Assembly: GCA_046160675.1 (NCBI GenBank)
Contig: JBJXHH010000110.1
Coordinates: 1-33,282 of the forward strand
DNA from: JACMJP01 sp046160675
Lineage (GTDB): Bacteria > Bacteroidota > Bacteroidia > Chitinophagales > BACL12
Length of the DNA stretch: 33,282 nucleotides
Reading direction: 5' to 3'
The translations under genes were made by a program, and so were the position numbers. Positions 16,235 to 23,641 of the stretch are shown here, piece after piece. Each line of letters opens with the position of its first letter. Within the stretch, counting starts at the first letter, position 1. The notes beneath the pieces are model-generated. The model saw only the letters and a list, made by a program, of their open reading frames with translations. It did not search any database and was not told the origin of the DNA.

Positions 16235-16767
16235 CAATTGCAGTAAAAGAACATATTACACTTCGGCCCCTGCGAAAGGGTGACGAGCCAGCAGTTTCTG
16301 AACATGGAAATAATATTCTTATATGGAATTATATGCGGGATTTTTTCCCTCACCCTTACACTCTGCAGGATGCCATTAACTGGGTAGATAGGAACCTTGC
16401 AAACGAAGTGCAATACAATTTTTCAATTTGTTATGAAGACGCCGTAATAGGTATGATTGGGTTGATTCCCAAGAAAGATATTGACAGGGTAAGCGCTGAG
16501 ATAGGATATTGGCTAGGAGAGAAATACTGGGGAAGAGGTATTATGACAGACGTACTAAAAGTTTACACAAAACATATTTTTAATACATTTGAAATTGTGA
16601 GAATAGAGGCAGGAGTTTTTGAGGAAAATATTGCTTCGCAAAAAGCTTTACAGAAAGCGGGGTTTTATCTTGAAAGCATCAGAAAATATGCGTACCTGAA
16701 AAACGGAAAATACATACATGGGCATTTTTATGTACTATTAAAACCGGAGTTGAAGAATGGAAGCTAA
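16231..16767 (+). CDS. GNAT acetyltransferase, RimJ/RimL type
   Basis: A 178-residue enzyme of the Acetyltransf_3 group, which moves an acetyl group from acetyl-CoA to an amine, often on a protein N-terminus or small molecule. Visible motifs: ITLRPLRKGDEPAVSEH at the start, AEIGYWLGEKYWGRGIMTDV (about 89-108) with the CoA pyrophosphate loop, and NIASQKALQKAGFYLES (about 133-149), the conserved motif B. It is translationally coupled to the DUF6265 gene upstream and its end overlaps the DNA methyltransferase gene by 11 bases. The acceptor is unknown. Confidence 0.88.
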   Translation: MTIAVKEHITLRPLRKGDEPAVSEHGNNILIWNYMRDFFPHPYTLQDAINWVDRNLANEVQYNFSICYEDAVIGMIGLIPKKDIDRVSAEIGYWLGEKYWGRGIMTDVLKVYTKHIFNTFEIVRIEAGVFEENIASQKALQKAGFYLESIRKYAYLKNGKYIHGHFYVLLKPELKNGS

Positions 16768-17248
16768 ATCCGATTCAATTACATTTTTATCTCCATTAGG
16801 ATTTATAAGGATTTATGGTTCAGATGAAGCTATTCAATCAATTCAGTTTGTAGAAGAAAATGACCCTAAACCCGGTTCTCCCTCATCATTAATTCTCTAC
16901 TGCAAAACACAGCTTCAGGAATTTTTTGCCGGGAAGAGGAAACAATTTGACTTGCCCCTACAACCCGATGGAACGGATTTTCAGAAACGGGTTTGGGATA
17001 ATTTATGTACCATACCCTTTGGAGAAACTGTTTCTTATGCACAGGTTGCGACTCAACTCGGTGACCTTAAGAGTATAAGGGCTGTGGGCACTGCGAACGG
17101 GCGAAATCCAATAGCGATAGTTATTCCATGCCACAGAGTTATAGGAGCAGATGGTAAATTGGTGGGCTATTCTGGGGGTCTTTGGCGTAAACAATGGTTG
17201 CTTGAGTTGGAAGAGCGGTTGGCAAAAGGCGTACTCAGGCTGTTCTGA
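16757..17248 (+). CDS. ogt: Methylated-DNA--protein-cysteine S-methyltransferase
   Basis: A 163-residue suicide DNA-repair protein that takes the alkyl group from O6-alkylguanine onto its own cysteine. The active site PIAIVIPCHRVIGADG holds Cys125; the arginine that flips the base is Arg108 in IRAVGTANGRNP. FQKRVWDNLCTIPFGETVSY (about 75-94) is the conserved helix-turn-helix entry. It has no AdaA domain, so it is Ogt/MGMT-like rather than Ada. The ATG at 16757 lies inside the end of the GNAT gene. The symbol ogt is by family, not proven orthology. Confidence 0.93.
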   Translation: MEAKSDSITFLSPLGFIRIYGSDEAIQSIQFVEENDPKPGSPSSLILYCKTQLQEFFAGKRKQFDLPLQPDGTDFQKRVWDNLCTIPFGETVSYAQVATQLGDLKSIRAVGTANGRNPIAIVIPCHRVIGADGKLVGYSGGLWRKQWLLELEERLAKGVLRLF

Positions 17249-17350
17249 AACCTAATTTTAGCCAAAACTTTTGTGGATTTAACTATTTGTTATTAGAAAA
17301 GTTTCAGTAATTTAGTCCAGAAATTTCACCCGAACATAAAATAAACACCT

Positions 17351-17758
17351 ATGCGCATGTTTACAATTCTCCTCTTTGTTCTCATTTCTGCTTTCACTAT
17401 TTCAGCTCAAAATACTGTTATAATGGACATACAGGATGAAAAACAAAATTCTTCAGTTACTGATAATAGTATATTGCAAGAACGAGGTACATCTGAGAGT
17501 GCAATAATTGTGAAAACTGTAAACATTTTCCCAAACCCATGCCCAGATCGTTTGTTGCATTATACACCGGTAAATGTAACAGTCAGCTCCTACCAGGTAT
17601 TCAAGTCTACAGGAGAAATTGTTGAAATAGAGAACCTTATTGGAAAAGATGAAAGATTGGGACTTATTACTCTTGGTATCAGTTTAGCTCCAGGATTATA
17701 TTTTGTAACTTTTTATACAAATATTGGCCCTATTGTGAAGTATTTCACACTCCCTTAA
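17351..17758 (+). CDS. Minimal T9SS sorting-domain protein
   Basis: A 135-residue secreted protein with a clear signal peptide (MRMFTILLFVLISAFTISAQ), a linker of only about 35 residues rich in S, E and Q, and then a C-terminal segment (about 57-135) resembling a T9SS type A sorting domain: VNIFPNPCPDRLLHYTPVNV at the start, SYQVFKSTGEIVEIENL in the middle, LAPGLYFVTFYTNIGPIVKY at the end. There is no obvious passenger domain, which is unusual because sorting domains normally follow a much larger cargo. The sequence shows no frameshift or decay, and the gene has its own hairpin terminator. It may be a real small secreted protein or the remnant of a deleted cargo. Confidence 0.75.
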   Translation: MRMFTILLFVLISAFTISAQNTVIMDIQDEKQNSSVTDNSILQERGTSESAIIVKTVNIFPNPCPDRLLHYTPVNVTVSSYQVFKSTGEIVEIENLIGKDERLGLITLGISLAPGLYFVTFYTNIGPIVKYFTLP

Positions 17759-17783
17759 TACTTATTATTCCTTATTTTTGAAG

Positions 17784-17817
17784 AACGCAACATGAAATCA
17801 TGTTGCGTTTCAATTTT
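17784..17817 (+). terminator. Intrinsic terminator after the minimal sorting-domain gene
   Basis: AACGCAACATG (17784-17794) and CATGTTGCGTT (17799-17809) form a perfect 11-bp stem with loop AAAT, followed by TCAATTTT. It lies 25 bases after the upstream stop. The ATG at 17792 is inside the stem, so it is unlikely to be the start of the next gene. Confidence 0.75.
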
Positions 17818-17818
17818 A

Positions 17819-18397
17819 ATGAAGACTCGATTTGCATTTCTGTTAGTATTTTCATTTTCCTTTTGCATAGTAGAATGCTTAGCACAAAGTATTAAACCTG
17901 GGTATGTTGAAATTGGGATTGCCAGTTACTACCATGATAAATTTGTAGGGCGAAAAACAGCAACTGGTGAAATTTATACACATGATAAAATGACAGCAGC
18001 CCATAAAAATCTACCTTTGAATTGCTGGGTAAAAGTGACCAACATTACAAATGATTCTGTTGTCATACTTCGAATAAATGATCGAATGCCTCAATGGAAC
18101 AAACGCAGTATTGATTTAACGGTTGCTGCTGCAAAAAAATTAAATTACATTCATGAAGGGTTAACAAAAGTGAGAATTGAAGTGATTCCTGACCCAAGGA
18201 AAAAAGAAGTAAAACCAGTGTTTGTGATGGATAAGAACCTCCCGGTTAAGGATGTTTCTCCTTTTAAACTAAAGGAACTTTCACTACCACAAACAATTAT
18301 TGCTTTACGTTACCCGAAACTTCCTTATGTTATTATAGTAGAAGAGGAACCATTTTACAAAAGATGGTGGGTAACTATGAAGACGAAATCAAACTAG
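17819..18397 (+). CDS. RlpA-like double-psi beta-barrel protein
   Basis: I start this gene at the ATG at 17819 (192 residues) because the earlier in-frame ATG at 17792 lies inside the terminator hairpin of the preceding gene and because MKTRFAFLLVFSFSFC gives a normal signal peptide ending near ECLAQ. The conserved RlpA core covers about 33-123: GIASYYHDKFVGRKTATGE, MTAAHKNLPLNCWVKVTN, VVILRINDRMP and RSIDLTVAAAKKL. Well-studied RlpA is a lytic transglycosylase acting on denuded peptidoglycan at division sites. Here the usual NDRGP motif reads NDRMP, and no SPOR domain follows, so activity is likely but not assured. Its 3' end overlaps the convergent GNAT gene by 9 bases. Confidence 0.85.
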   Translation: MKTRFAFLLVFSFSFCIVECLAQSIKPGYVEIGIASYYHDKFVGRKTATGEIYTHDKMTAAHKNLPLNCWVKVTNITNDSVVILRINDRMPQWNKRSIDLTVAAAKKLNYIHEGLTKVRIEVIPDPRKKEVKPVFVMDKNLPVKDVSPFKLKELSLPQTIIALRYPKLPYVIIVEEEPFYKRWWVTMKTKSN

Positions 18398-18850
18398 TCT
18401 TTTTTCCATGCAAAAATGTGGGATAGAAACTTCAATAAACATCTCTCCTGTAATTGTATAATTTAGTTTTTTGTAGAACGGAACTGCTGTATCTCTCGCA
18501 TGGCAGTACATGAGGGAAAAACCCTTTTCAAAAGAAAACTTTTCAGCTGCCAGCACCAATTCCCTCCCAATGCCTTTCCTTTGTAGGTTTTTATCCACTG
18601 CAACCTGCTTCATTTTCATTTTCCCTTCTTCTTGAGGAACAAGCATTAAATAGGCAACCAGTACATCATCACTCAAATATACGAGGTGATAATTTCCTTT
18701 TTCTGCTTGTAACTGTTCTTCTGCAAAGTTTAATCCCAGGGGTTTACGGAGTATCTCATATCTCAATTTTACTGCCTCTGAATAAGCATCTGAATTATGC
18801 TCTATCAATACAATTTGATCCCAGTTATTTATTTGCTGCAATATTTTCAT
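18389..18850 (-). CDS. GNAT family acetyltransferase
   Basis: The ATG at 18850 gives 153 residues. A longer frame reaches 18907, but its first 19 codons run through the terminator hairpin of the upstream gene, so the shorter start is far more likely. The start follows directly on the T tract of that terminator. The acetyl-CoA loop is QVAVDKNLQRKGIGRELV (82-99), with Q90-R-K-G-I-G at its heart. MYCHARDTAVPFYKKLNYT (114-132) is the conserved C-terminal block. RYEILRKPLG near residue 30 is typical of the ElaA/YjcF-like subgroup. The acceptor substrate is unknown. Confidence 0.85.
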   Translation of the reverse strand: MKILQQINNWDQIVLIEHNSDAYSEAVKLRYEILRKPLGLNFAEEQLQAEKGNYHLVYLSDDVLVAYLMLVPQEEGKMKMKQVAVDKNLQRKGIGRELVLAAEKFSFEKGFSLMYCHARDTAVPFYKKLNYTITGEMFIEVSIPHFCMEKRLV

Positions 18851-18876
18851 AAAAAACGGCGGAAAGATTTCCGCCG
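18851..18876 (-). terminator. Intrinsic terminator after the PKD-repeat gene
   Basis: On the - strand CGGCGGAAA (18876-18868) pairs with TTTCCGCCG (18865-18857), followed by six T (18856-18851). The GC-rich stem plus T run, 38 bases after the stop of the 750-residue cargo gene, is a classic rho-independent terminator. Confidence 0.92.
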
Positions 18877-18914
18877 CTAAGTAACTATTTTCTAAAATAA
18901 TTTTCAAAGAGGCT

Positions 18915-21167
18915 TTAATGGCTGACTACCACCGGTGAAATACCTGTCTGGCCTGCATTCTCAACTTTTAAGTGATATATTCCTTCCGGGAGGTTAACAG
19001 CATCAATTTTTATTTCAGTTTCAGTGGTTACAAAAGATGTTACCAACTTTCCAGTAACATCAAACATTTCGATAAGTTTCTGATTTGAATTGTTTGCGCA
19101 ATGCAGAAGGATAAACTTATCGGCAGGGTTTGGCGATATGCTTATACCTAACGAATTCAGATCAACTAGGCTGTTAAATACCTGCAGGGTTTTGCAGATT
19201 GTATTACTCCCTGCTCCATTTGATGAGGTTAAACATATTTCATATTCACCCTCGGCACTATACAAGTGAATTGGATCTTGTATGTCACTCGTTTGACCGT
19301 CGCCGAAATCCCAAGACCAGAATGTAGGTGTATTCATTGAAGCATCAGTAAATTCAACCAGTAAATCATTCTGAATAAATGTGAAATCAGCTACAGGAGT
19401 TACTTCATAAGTATTTATGCTTACAATATAGCATTTAGTATCGCCCCCTACAGCGTTAAAGGCGCTCATGCAGACATAATAATCCCCGTTTTCCGTATAA
19501 GTATGTTCCGGGTTTTGTTCCGAACTTGTAACACCGTCATCAAATATCCAATTCCAGGAAGTTGGTTCATTAGTTGAGAGATCAGTAAATGTGACTATTG
19601 GATCTCCTACATATGAAAATTCTGCTTCCGGTGGCAGATAACTGTCAATAGTAACAAATTCACAATACGTATCGGAGCCTATTTCATTTGTTACTGATAG
19701 ACATACATTGAACGTACCATTTGTAAGAAATTCATGCACTGGGTTAATTGCAGTGCTTGTTGTACCATCACCAAAATCCCACACCCATTCATCGGGAAAA
19801 GAGGTTGAAGCATCACTAAAAGCAATAACCGGCTCCCCTCCTGCATCATAAGTAAAAAAAGCCACTGGGGCTCCTTCTATTGAGCTAGTAATGGCACGGA
19901 TATGGAAATCACCAAAGAATTCATACCATGTTCCAGAGAAGTTATAATAAGTTCTGTTCGTTAAGCCGGTACTTGTGTAAGTGATGTAAACCAGGCTGTC
20001 TGAAGTATATCCTATAAAATAATCCCCGCTGATGCTGCTTAGTTCAAATGCATAGGGCCTCAAGTCAATGTTTGAGCCTATGTATGGTTCTTCAAAAGTT
20101 GACATAGGCCATACAGTAAATGGAGTGATAACATCTGCTCCGGGAAATCCTGAACTATCTTCCCAAACATGAATAGTCATGCTATCGTTTGTTCTAGTAG
20201 GATCAATATAATCCCTGATCACAGCTCCTACAAGGTCAGTAGTTCCGTCAAATGTAAATTTTACGGCACATTTATCAGCAAATCCGAGATCACCAATACT
20301 ATAAACGAAGTCTACACTCGCATCGTCATAAGTAATATAATTACCAGCGACGTATCTTGCTGTATCACTCACTGATGTATTGGGTGTTGTGTAATCATCG
20401 GTAGCAGTAATATAATAATCTACTACTGCACCCGGTTCCTGCTCAGGAACAATAAACAAATAATTATCCCCTGAGGTAATAACACCATCAACGCTGGTGT
20501 AGGAAGCGCCATCAATGCTGTACCAAAGTTCTGCAACTGAAATTCCTGAAATATCAATAATGTCAGCGTTTAGATAATTTTCTTCTAATGGTCCTTCATA
20601 TAAAAGAGATGGGGTATGTACGATTAAGGGCGGTGAATTATCAATGTTATATTTTGTGAAAACGAGATCGTCAATATACATTCCATCGTATTCAACAAAA
20701 TCATCCGGGTCAAACCTGAATCTTAGTCTTACATCCGGGTAGCCAACAAATCCTCCAAGAGGAATCACATATTCAGTCCAATCAAATAAACCTTCTCCAT
20801 TAAAAGTTGATACGGTAGTCCAGGTGGAACCACCATCGGTAGTTACATCAAGATAAACAAAATCAAATCCTTCCTCGAGGTCAATAATTGCATAAAACTT
20901 TACATCGGCATCAAGTGCTGTTGTGAGGTCAACTCCGGTTGACATGGTTGCTGTTTGCACAACAGTGGCTGTATAAATATCATCATAAGGGCTGTCAGTA
21001 AAAGAAAATGAACCCGATACTGCATATTCATCTGTAACATCCCAATCTCCGGAAACAATCCATCCGGAAGAGCCGCTTTCAAAATCGTCTTCAAACAAAA
21101 CTGTCTGTGAGAAACTTGAGAGTGCCGCAAAAACCAGCATCAAAAAGGGAATTGAAAAATATTTCAT
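18915..21167 (-). CDS. Three-PKD-domain T9SS cargo protein
   Basis: A 750-residue secreted protein. Signal peptide 1-20 (MKYFSIPFLMLVFAALSSFS). A MAM/jelly-roll-like domain (about 22-172) opens with LFEDDFESGSSGWIVSGDWD and holds LDVTTDGGSTWTTVS and YDGMYIDDLVF, as seen in immune-inhibitor-A-type and adhesive proteins. About 178-270 is an Ig-like segment with LWYSIDGASYTSVDG. An unassigned beta-rich region covers 275-430. Three PKD domains follow (about 433-508, 512-585, 590-664) and a T9SS type A sorting domain closes (about 674-750, ISISPNPADKFILLHC). Each PKD domain has two cysteines separated by 12 residues (C489/C502, C566/C579, C645/C658). The DFGDG motif reads IFDDG in PKD2. No protease active site is visible; adhesion or matrix binding is likely but unproven. 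Confidence 0.88.
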   Translation of the reverse strand: MKYFSIPFLMLVFAALSSFSQTVLFEDDFESGSSGWIVSGDWDVTDEYAVSGSFSFTDSPYDDIYTATVVQTATMSTGVDLTTALDADVKFYAIIDLEEGFDFVYLDVTTDGGSTWTTVSTFNGEGLFDWTEYVIPLGGFVGYPDVRLRFRFDPDDFVEYDGMYIDDLVFTKYNIDNSPPLIVHTPSLLYEGPLEENYLNADIIDISGISVAELWYSIDGASYTSVDGVITSGDNYLFIVPEQEPGAVVDYYITATDDYTTPNTSVSDTARYVAGNYITYDDASVDFVYSIGDLGFADKCAVKFTFDGTTDLVGAVIRDYIDPTRTNDSMTIHVWEDSSGFPGADVITPFTVWPMSTFEEPYIGSNIDLRPYAFELSSISGDYFIGYTSDSLVYITYTSTGLTNRTYYNFSGTWYEFFGDFHIRAITSSIEGAPVAFFTYDAGGEPVIAFSDASTSFPDEWVWDFGDGTTSTAINPVHEFLTNGTFNVCLSVTNEIGSDTYCEFVTIDSYLPPEAEFSYVGDPIVTFTDLSTNEPTSWNWIFDDGVTSSEQNPEHTYTENGDYYVCMSAFNAVGGDTKCYIVSINTYEVTPVADFTFIQNDLLVEFTDASMNTPTFWSWDFGDGQTSDIQDPIHLYSAEGEYEICLTSSNGAGSNTICKTLQVFNSLVDLNSLGISISPNPADKFILLHCANNSNQKLIEMFDVTGKLVTSFVTTETEIKIDAVNLPEGIYHLKVENAGQTGISPVVVSH

Positions 21168-21257
21168 AGTATATAGATTTGTCCAGTATAAATATAAGTA
21201 GAAATTTCAGATGCTGATTGTGGGTGCTCACCTAAATTATCAACTGAGTGTCATATT

Positions 21258-21995
21258 TTACAAGCCCAGCACATCCTTCATTGTATAAACCCCTTTCTTA
21301 CCTTGCAGCCAGATTGCAGCCTGCAAAGCTCCCTGGGCAAAGCCCTTCCGGGAATTTGCTTTGTGAATAATAGTGATCTCATCAAACTCAGAGATATAGT
21401 TTACAACATGTGTTCCGGCTGCTCCGGGAACCCGTTGGGAGATAATTTCCAATTCGCTTTTATCTTTTGCAGGATGGTTAACCCATTTTTCTTTTCCCGG
21501 GATATTATCTAGTATCTGTCCTGCAATTTTTAATGCAGTACCACTTGGCGAGTCTAACTTTTCAGTATGATGTGTTTCATGAATTTTTACATCATAATCA
21601 GGTTGGCTATGCATAAACGCAGCAAGCAGTTTATTAATTTCGAAAAAAAGATTTACACCAACGCTGAAATTGGGTGTATAAAGTATAGTAGCATCTTTTT
21701 CCTTGCATCGGTTTAAAACAGCATCCAACTGGTTATACCAACCTGTAGTTCCCACTACCACTGGAACACCTGCATCAAAACAGGTGTATATATTCTGTAT
21801 CACTGTTTCCGGGGTGCTGAATTCTAAGGCTACATCCGCCCTTCTGATATTTTCAGGTGTACAGTCTGCCAGGTTCTCTTTGTCAATCTTGAGTACAATT
21901 TCAATTTTCGGGTCATTGTCATTTTTATTATGTTCCTCAGCTACAATCTCTACAGATCTACCCATTTTACCAAAACCAATTAATGCAAGTTTCAT
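21258..21995 (-). CDS. dapB: 4-hydroxy-tetrahydrodipicolinate reductase
   Basis: A 245-residue cytoplasmic enzyme of the diaminopimelate/lysine pathway, reducing the DapA product to tetrahydrodipicolinate with NAD(P)H. The nucleotide-binding loop GFGKMGR is at 7-13. The catalytic region is HETHHTEKLDSPSGTALK (139-156), with His142 and Lys146 in the spacing of the E. coli pair and SPSGT for substrate binding. TGWYNQLD and PNFSVGVNLFFE match the conserved core. It is shorter than the E. coli enzyme (273), as usual in Bacteroidota. Its ATG overlaps the stop of the DUF5683 gene by 4 bases. It supplies meso-diaminopimelate for peptidoglycan. Confidence 0.95.
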   Translation of the reverse strand: MKLALIGFGKMGRSVEIVAEEHNKNDNDPKIEIVLKIDKENLADCTPENIRRADVALEFSTPETVIQNIYTCFDAGVPVVVGTTGWYNQLDAVLNRCKEKDATILYTPNFSVGVNLFFEINKLLAAFMHSQPDYDVKIHETHHTEKLDSPSGTALKIAGQILDNIPGKEKWVNHPAKDKSELEIISQRVPGAAGTHVVNYISEFDEITIIHKANSRKGFAQGALQAAIWLQGKKGVYTMKDVLGL

Positions 21996-22666
21996 TTTAA
22001 ATAAAGATTTATTTGTATACCTAATGCCGGCGCAAAGGTACTTATTCCTGAAGTTGGACGAAAATTCTTTCTAATGTTTAAATCCGGGAGTATCCTCATA
22101 CTCAGGTCATCACTCACATCAAAATCATACAAATGAGCATCTACAATTGCGTCAACAATATTCAAAAGATACACAAATGACAATGAGATGTATGATAAAT
22201 CCTGGTATCGTTTCGTCTGGTTTAACAATGACACTAACTGTTCATCACCCGCAAGGCCCTCGTATTTATCTATCGTAGTGCTATCTCCATCAAACCGCCA
22301 TTGTACAGCTTCTTTTAAGTCCAGATATCCCAAGTCACCATACCTGTAATAGATCACAAAACCTGTTGCAATGCCAAGCCCCGTATATACTATTGGCACT
22401 TTCCAGGCTTTGCCATTATAAACTTGCCCCAATCCTGGAAGTATAGCAGAGAACAAAGCAGCTCTTCCGATGGAGTGTGGGTTATGACTCCACAAATCCT
22501 GAAAAAATATTGTTGAATCCTCTTTCGTAATGAGAGTAGAGGAAGAAGCCTTTTTTTCATTAACAAATGTGGTATCCTCTTCAAACTCAAAAACTGAATC
22601 ATTTTCAATTTGTGCAAAGCAACAGTGATGAAAAACCGTAACAAGAAAAAAAAATACTAATTTCAT
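21992..22666 (-). CDS. DUF5683 domain membrane protein
   Basis: A 224-residue protein with an N-terminal signal sequence (MKLVFFFLVTVFHHCCFAQ), an acidic linker, and the DUF5683 signature HNPHSIGRAALFSAILPGLG then QVYNGKAWKVPIVYTGLGIA (about 61-100). The second block includes a membrane-spanning stretch, and another hydrophobic segment lies near 155-170 (SYISLSFVYLLNIVDAIVDA). The family has no established function but sits between parB and dapB in many Bacteroidota, as here. It overlaps dapB by ATGA and starts 10 bases after the parB stop. Confidence 0.85.
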   Translation of the reverse strand: MKLVFFFLVTVFHHCCFAQIENDSVFEFEEDTTFVNEKKASSSTLITKEDSTIFFQDLWSHNPHSIGRAALFSAILPGLGQVYNGKAWKVPIVYTGLGIATGFVIYYRYGDLGYLDLKEAVQWRFDGDSTTIDKYEGLAGDEQLVSLLNQTKRYQDLSYISLSFVYLLNIVDAIVDAHLYDFDVSDDLSMRILPDLNIRKNFRPTSGISTFAPALGIQINLYLK

Positions 22667-22676
22667 CTTAACAGGT

Positions 22677-23561
22677 TTATTCTATGATCTCCCTGATTCG
22701 ATAGAGATCATCATCACTGAAAAAAGAAACAATAATTTCGCCCTTCCCGGTTTTATTTCGTTTTATTACTACCCTTGTACCAAGAGCTGAGGAAAGATCA
22801 TCCTGTATTTTTCTGAATTCATAAGGTAGATGGGAAGATTGTATTGTTTTCTGAAGCGTTTGTTTTTTATGCTGGAAATTCCGTACCATCTCCTCTACAT
22901 CCCGTACTGATAGATTTTTTGTGAGAATATCCCGAAAAATGGCGATCTGCCCGATGGGATCCTCAAGGTTTATTAACGCCCTAGCATGCCCCATGCTTAT
23001 CTTCTTTTGTTTTAGTGCATTCTGAATATCAGGTGGAAGCTTTAGCAGGCGAAGAAAGTTGGTGACTGTAGTTCTATTTTTCCCAAGTCTGTCAGCAAGT
23101 TGTTCATGGGTGAGGCTGCATTCATCAAGTAACCTGCGAAAATGAATTGCAATCTCAATTGCATTCAGGTCCTCCCTTTGTATATTTTCTATTAATGCAA
23201 TCTCCAGCATTTCCTGGTCGTTTGCATTGCGGATATAGGCAGGTATTTCTTTTATGCCGGCAAGTTTTGCGGCTCTTACTCTTCTCTCACCAGAAATAAG
23301 TTGATATTTTGTAGCATTGAGTTTTCTTACAGTAATGGGTTGTATGATTCCATGGATTTTAATGGAATTTGCTAACTCTTGTAAAGCCTCTTCATTAAAA
23401 TCAGCTCTCGGTTGGAAAGGATTTATTTCAATACCATCCAGCGGTATCATGCTTATCGAGGATACCTCTGCCTTTGCTTTCTCAACTAGTTCAGAAGTTT
23501 CAGCATCCATGTTTTCGAGCAAAGCCCTGATACCTTTTCCGAGATCTGGTTTTTTACTCAC
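22677..23561 (-). CDS. parB: Chromosome partitioning protein ParB
   Basis: A 294-residue CTP-dependent DNA clamp that loads at parS sites near the origin and works with ParA in chromosome segregation. It has the N-terminal ParA-contacting basic start (KKPDLGKGIRALLE), the box GERRVRA at 91-97 that makes the CTP-binding site, the neighbouring ENIQREDLN at 125-133, and a helix-turn-helix at about 151-172 (LTHEQLADRLGKNRTTVTNF). The last 60 residues form the dimerisation domain. It lies 80 bases downstream of parA. I did not find a parS site in this window. Confidence 0.95.
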   Translation of the reverse strand: MSKKPDLGKGIRALLENMDAETSELVEKAKAEVSSISMIPLDGIEINPFQPRADFNEEALQELANSIKIHGIIQPITVRKLNATKYQLISGERRVRAAKLAGIKEIPAYIRNANDQEMLEIALIENIQREDLNAIEIAIHFRRLLDECSLTHEQLADRLGKNRTTVTNFLRLLKLPPDIQNALKQKKISMGHARALINLEDPIGQIAIFRDILTKNLSVRDVEEMVRNFQHKKQTLQKTIQSSHLPYEFRKIQDDLSSALGTRVVIKRNKTGKGEIIVSFFSDDDLYRIREIIE

Positions 23562-23641
23562 TTTATTTCTAATTATAATTTTAGGATTACAAGTTACAAT
23601 ATGTTTTTAATTAGAATTCACCAGCTTTTTTCTTTCAATTA

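Noticed and set aside
17792..17818. Upstream in-frame ATG of the RlpA-like gene
   Set aside because: It lies inside a perfect terminator stem and adds nine residues that spoil a normal signal peptide.
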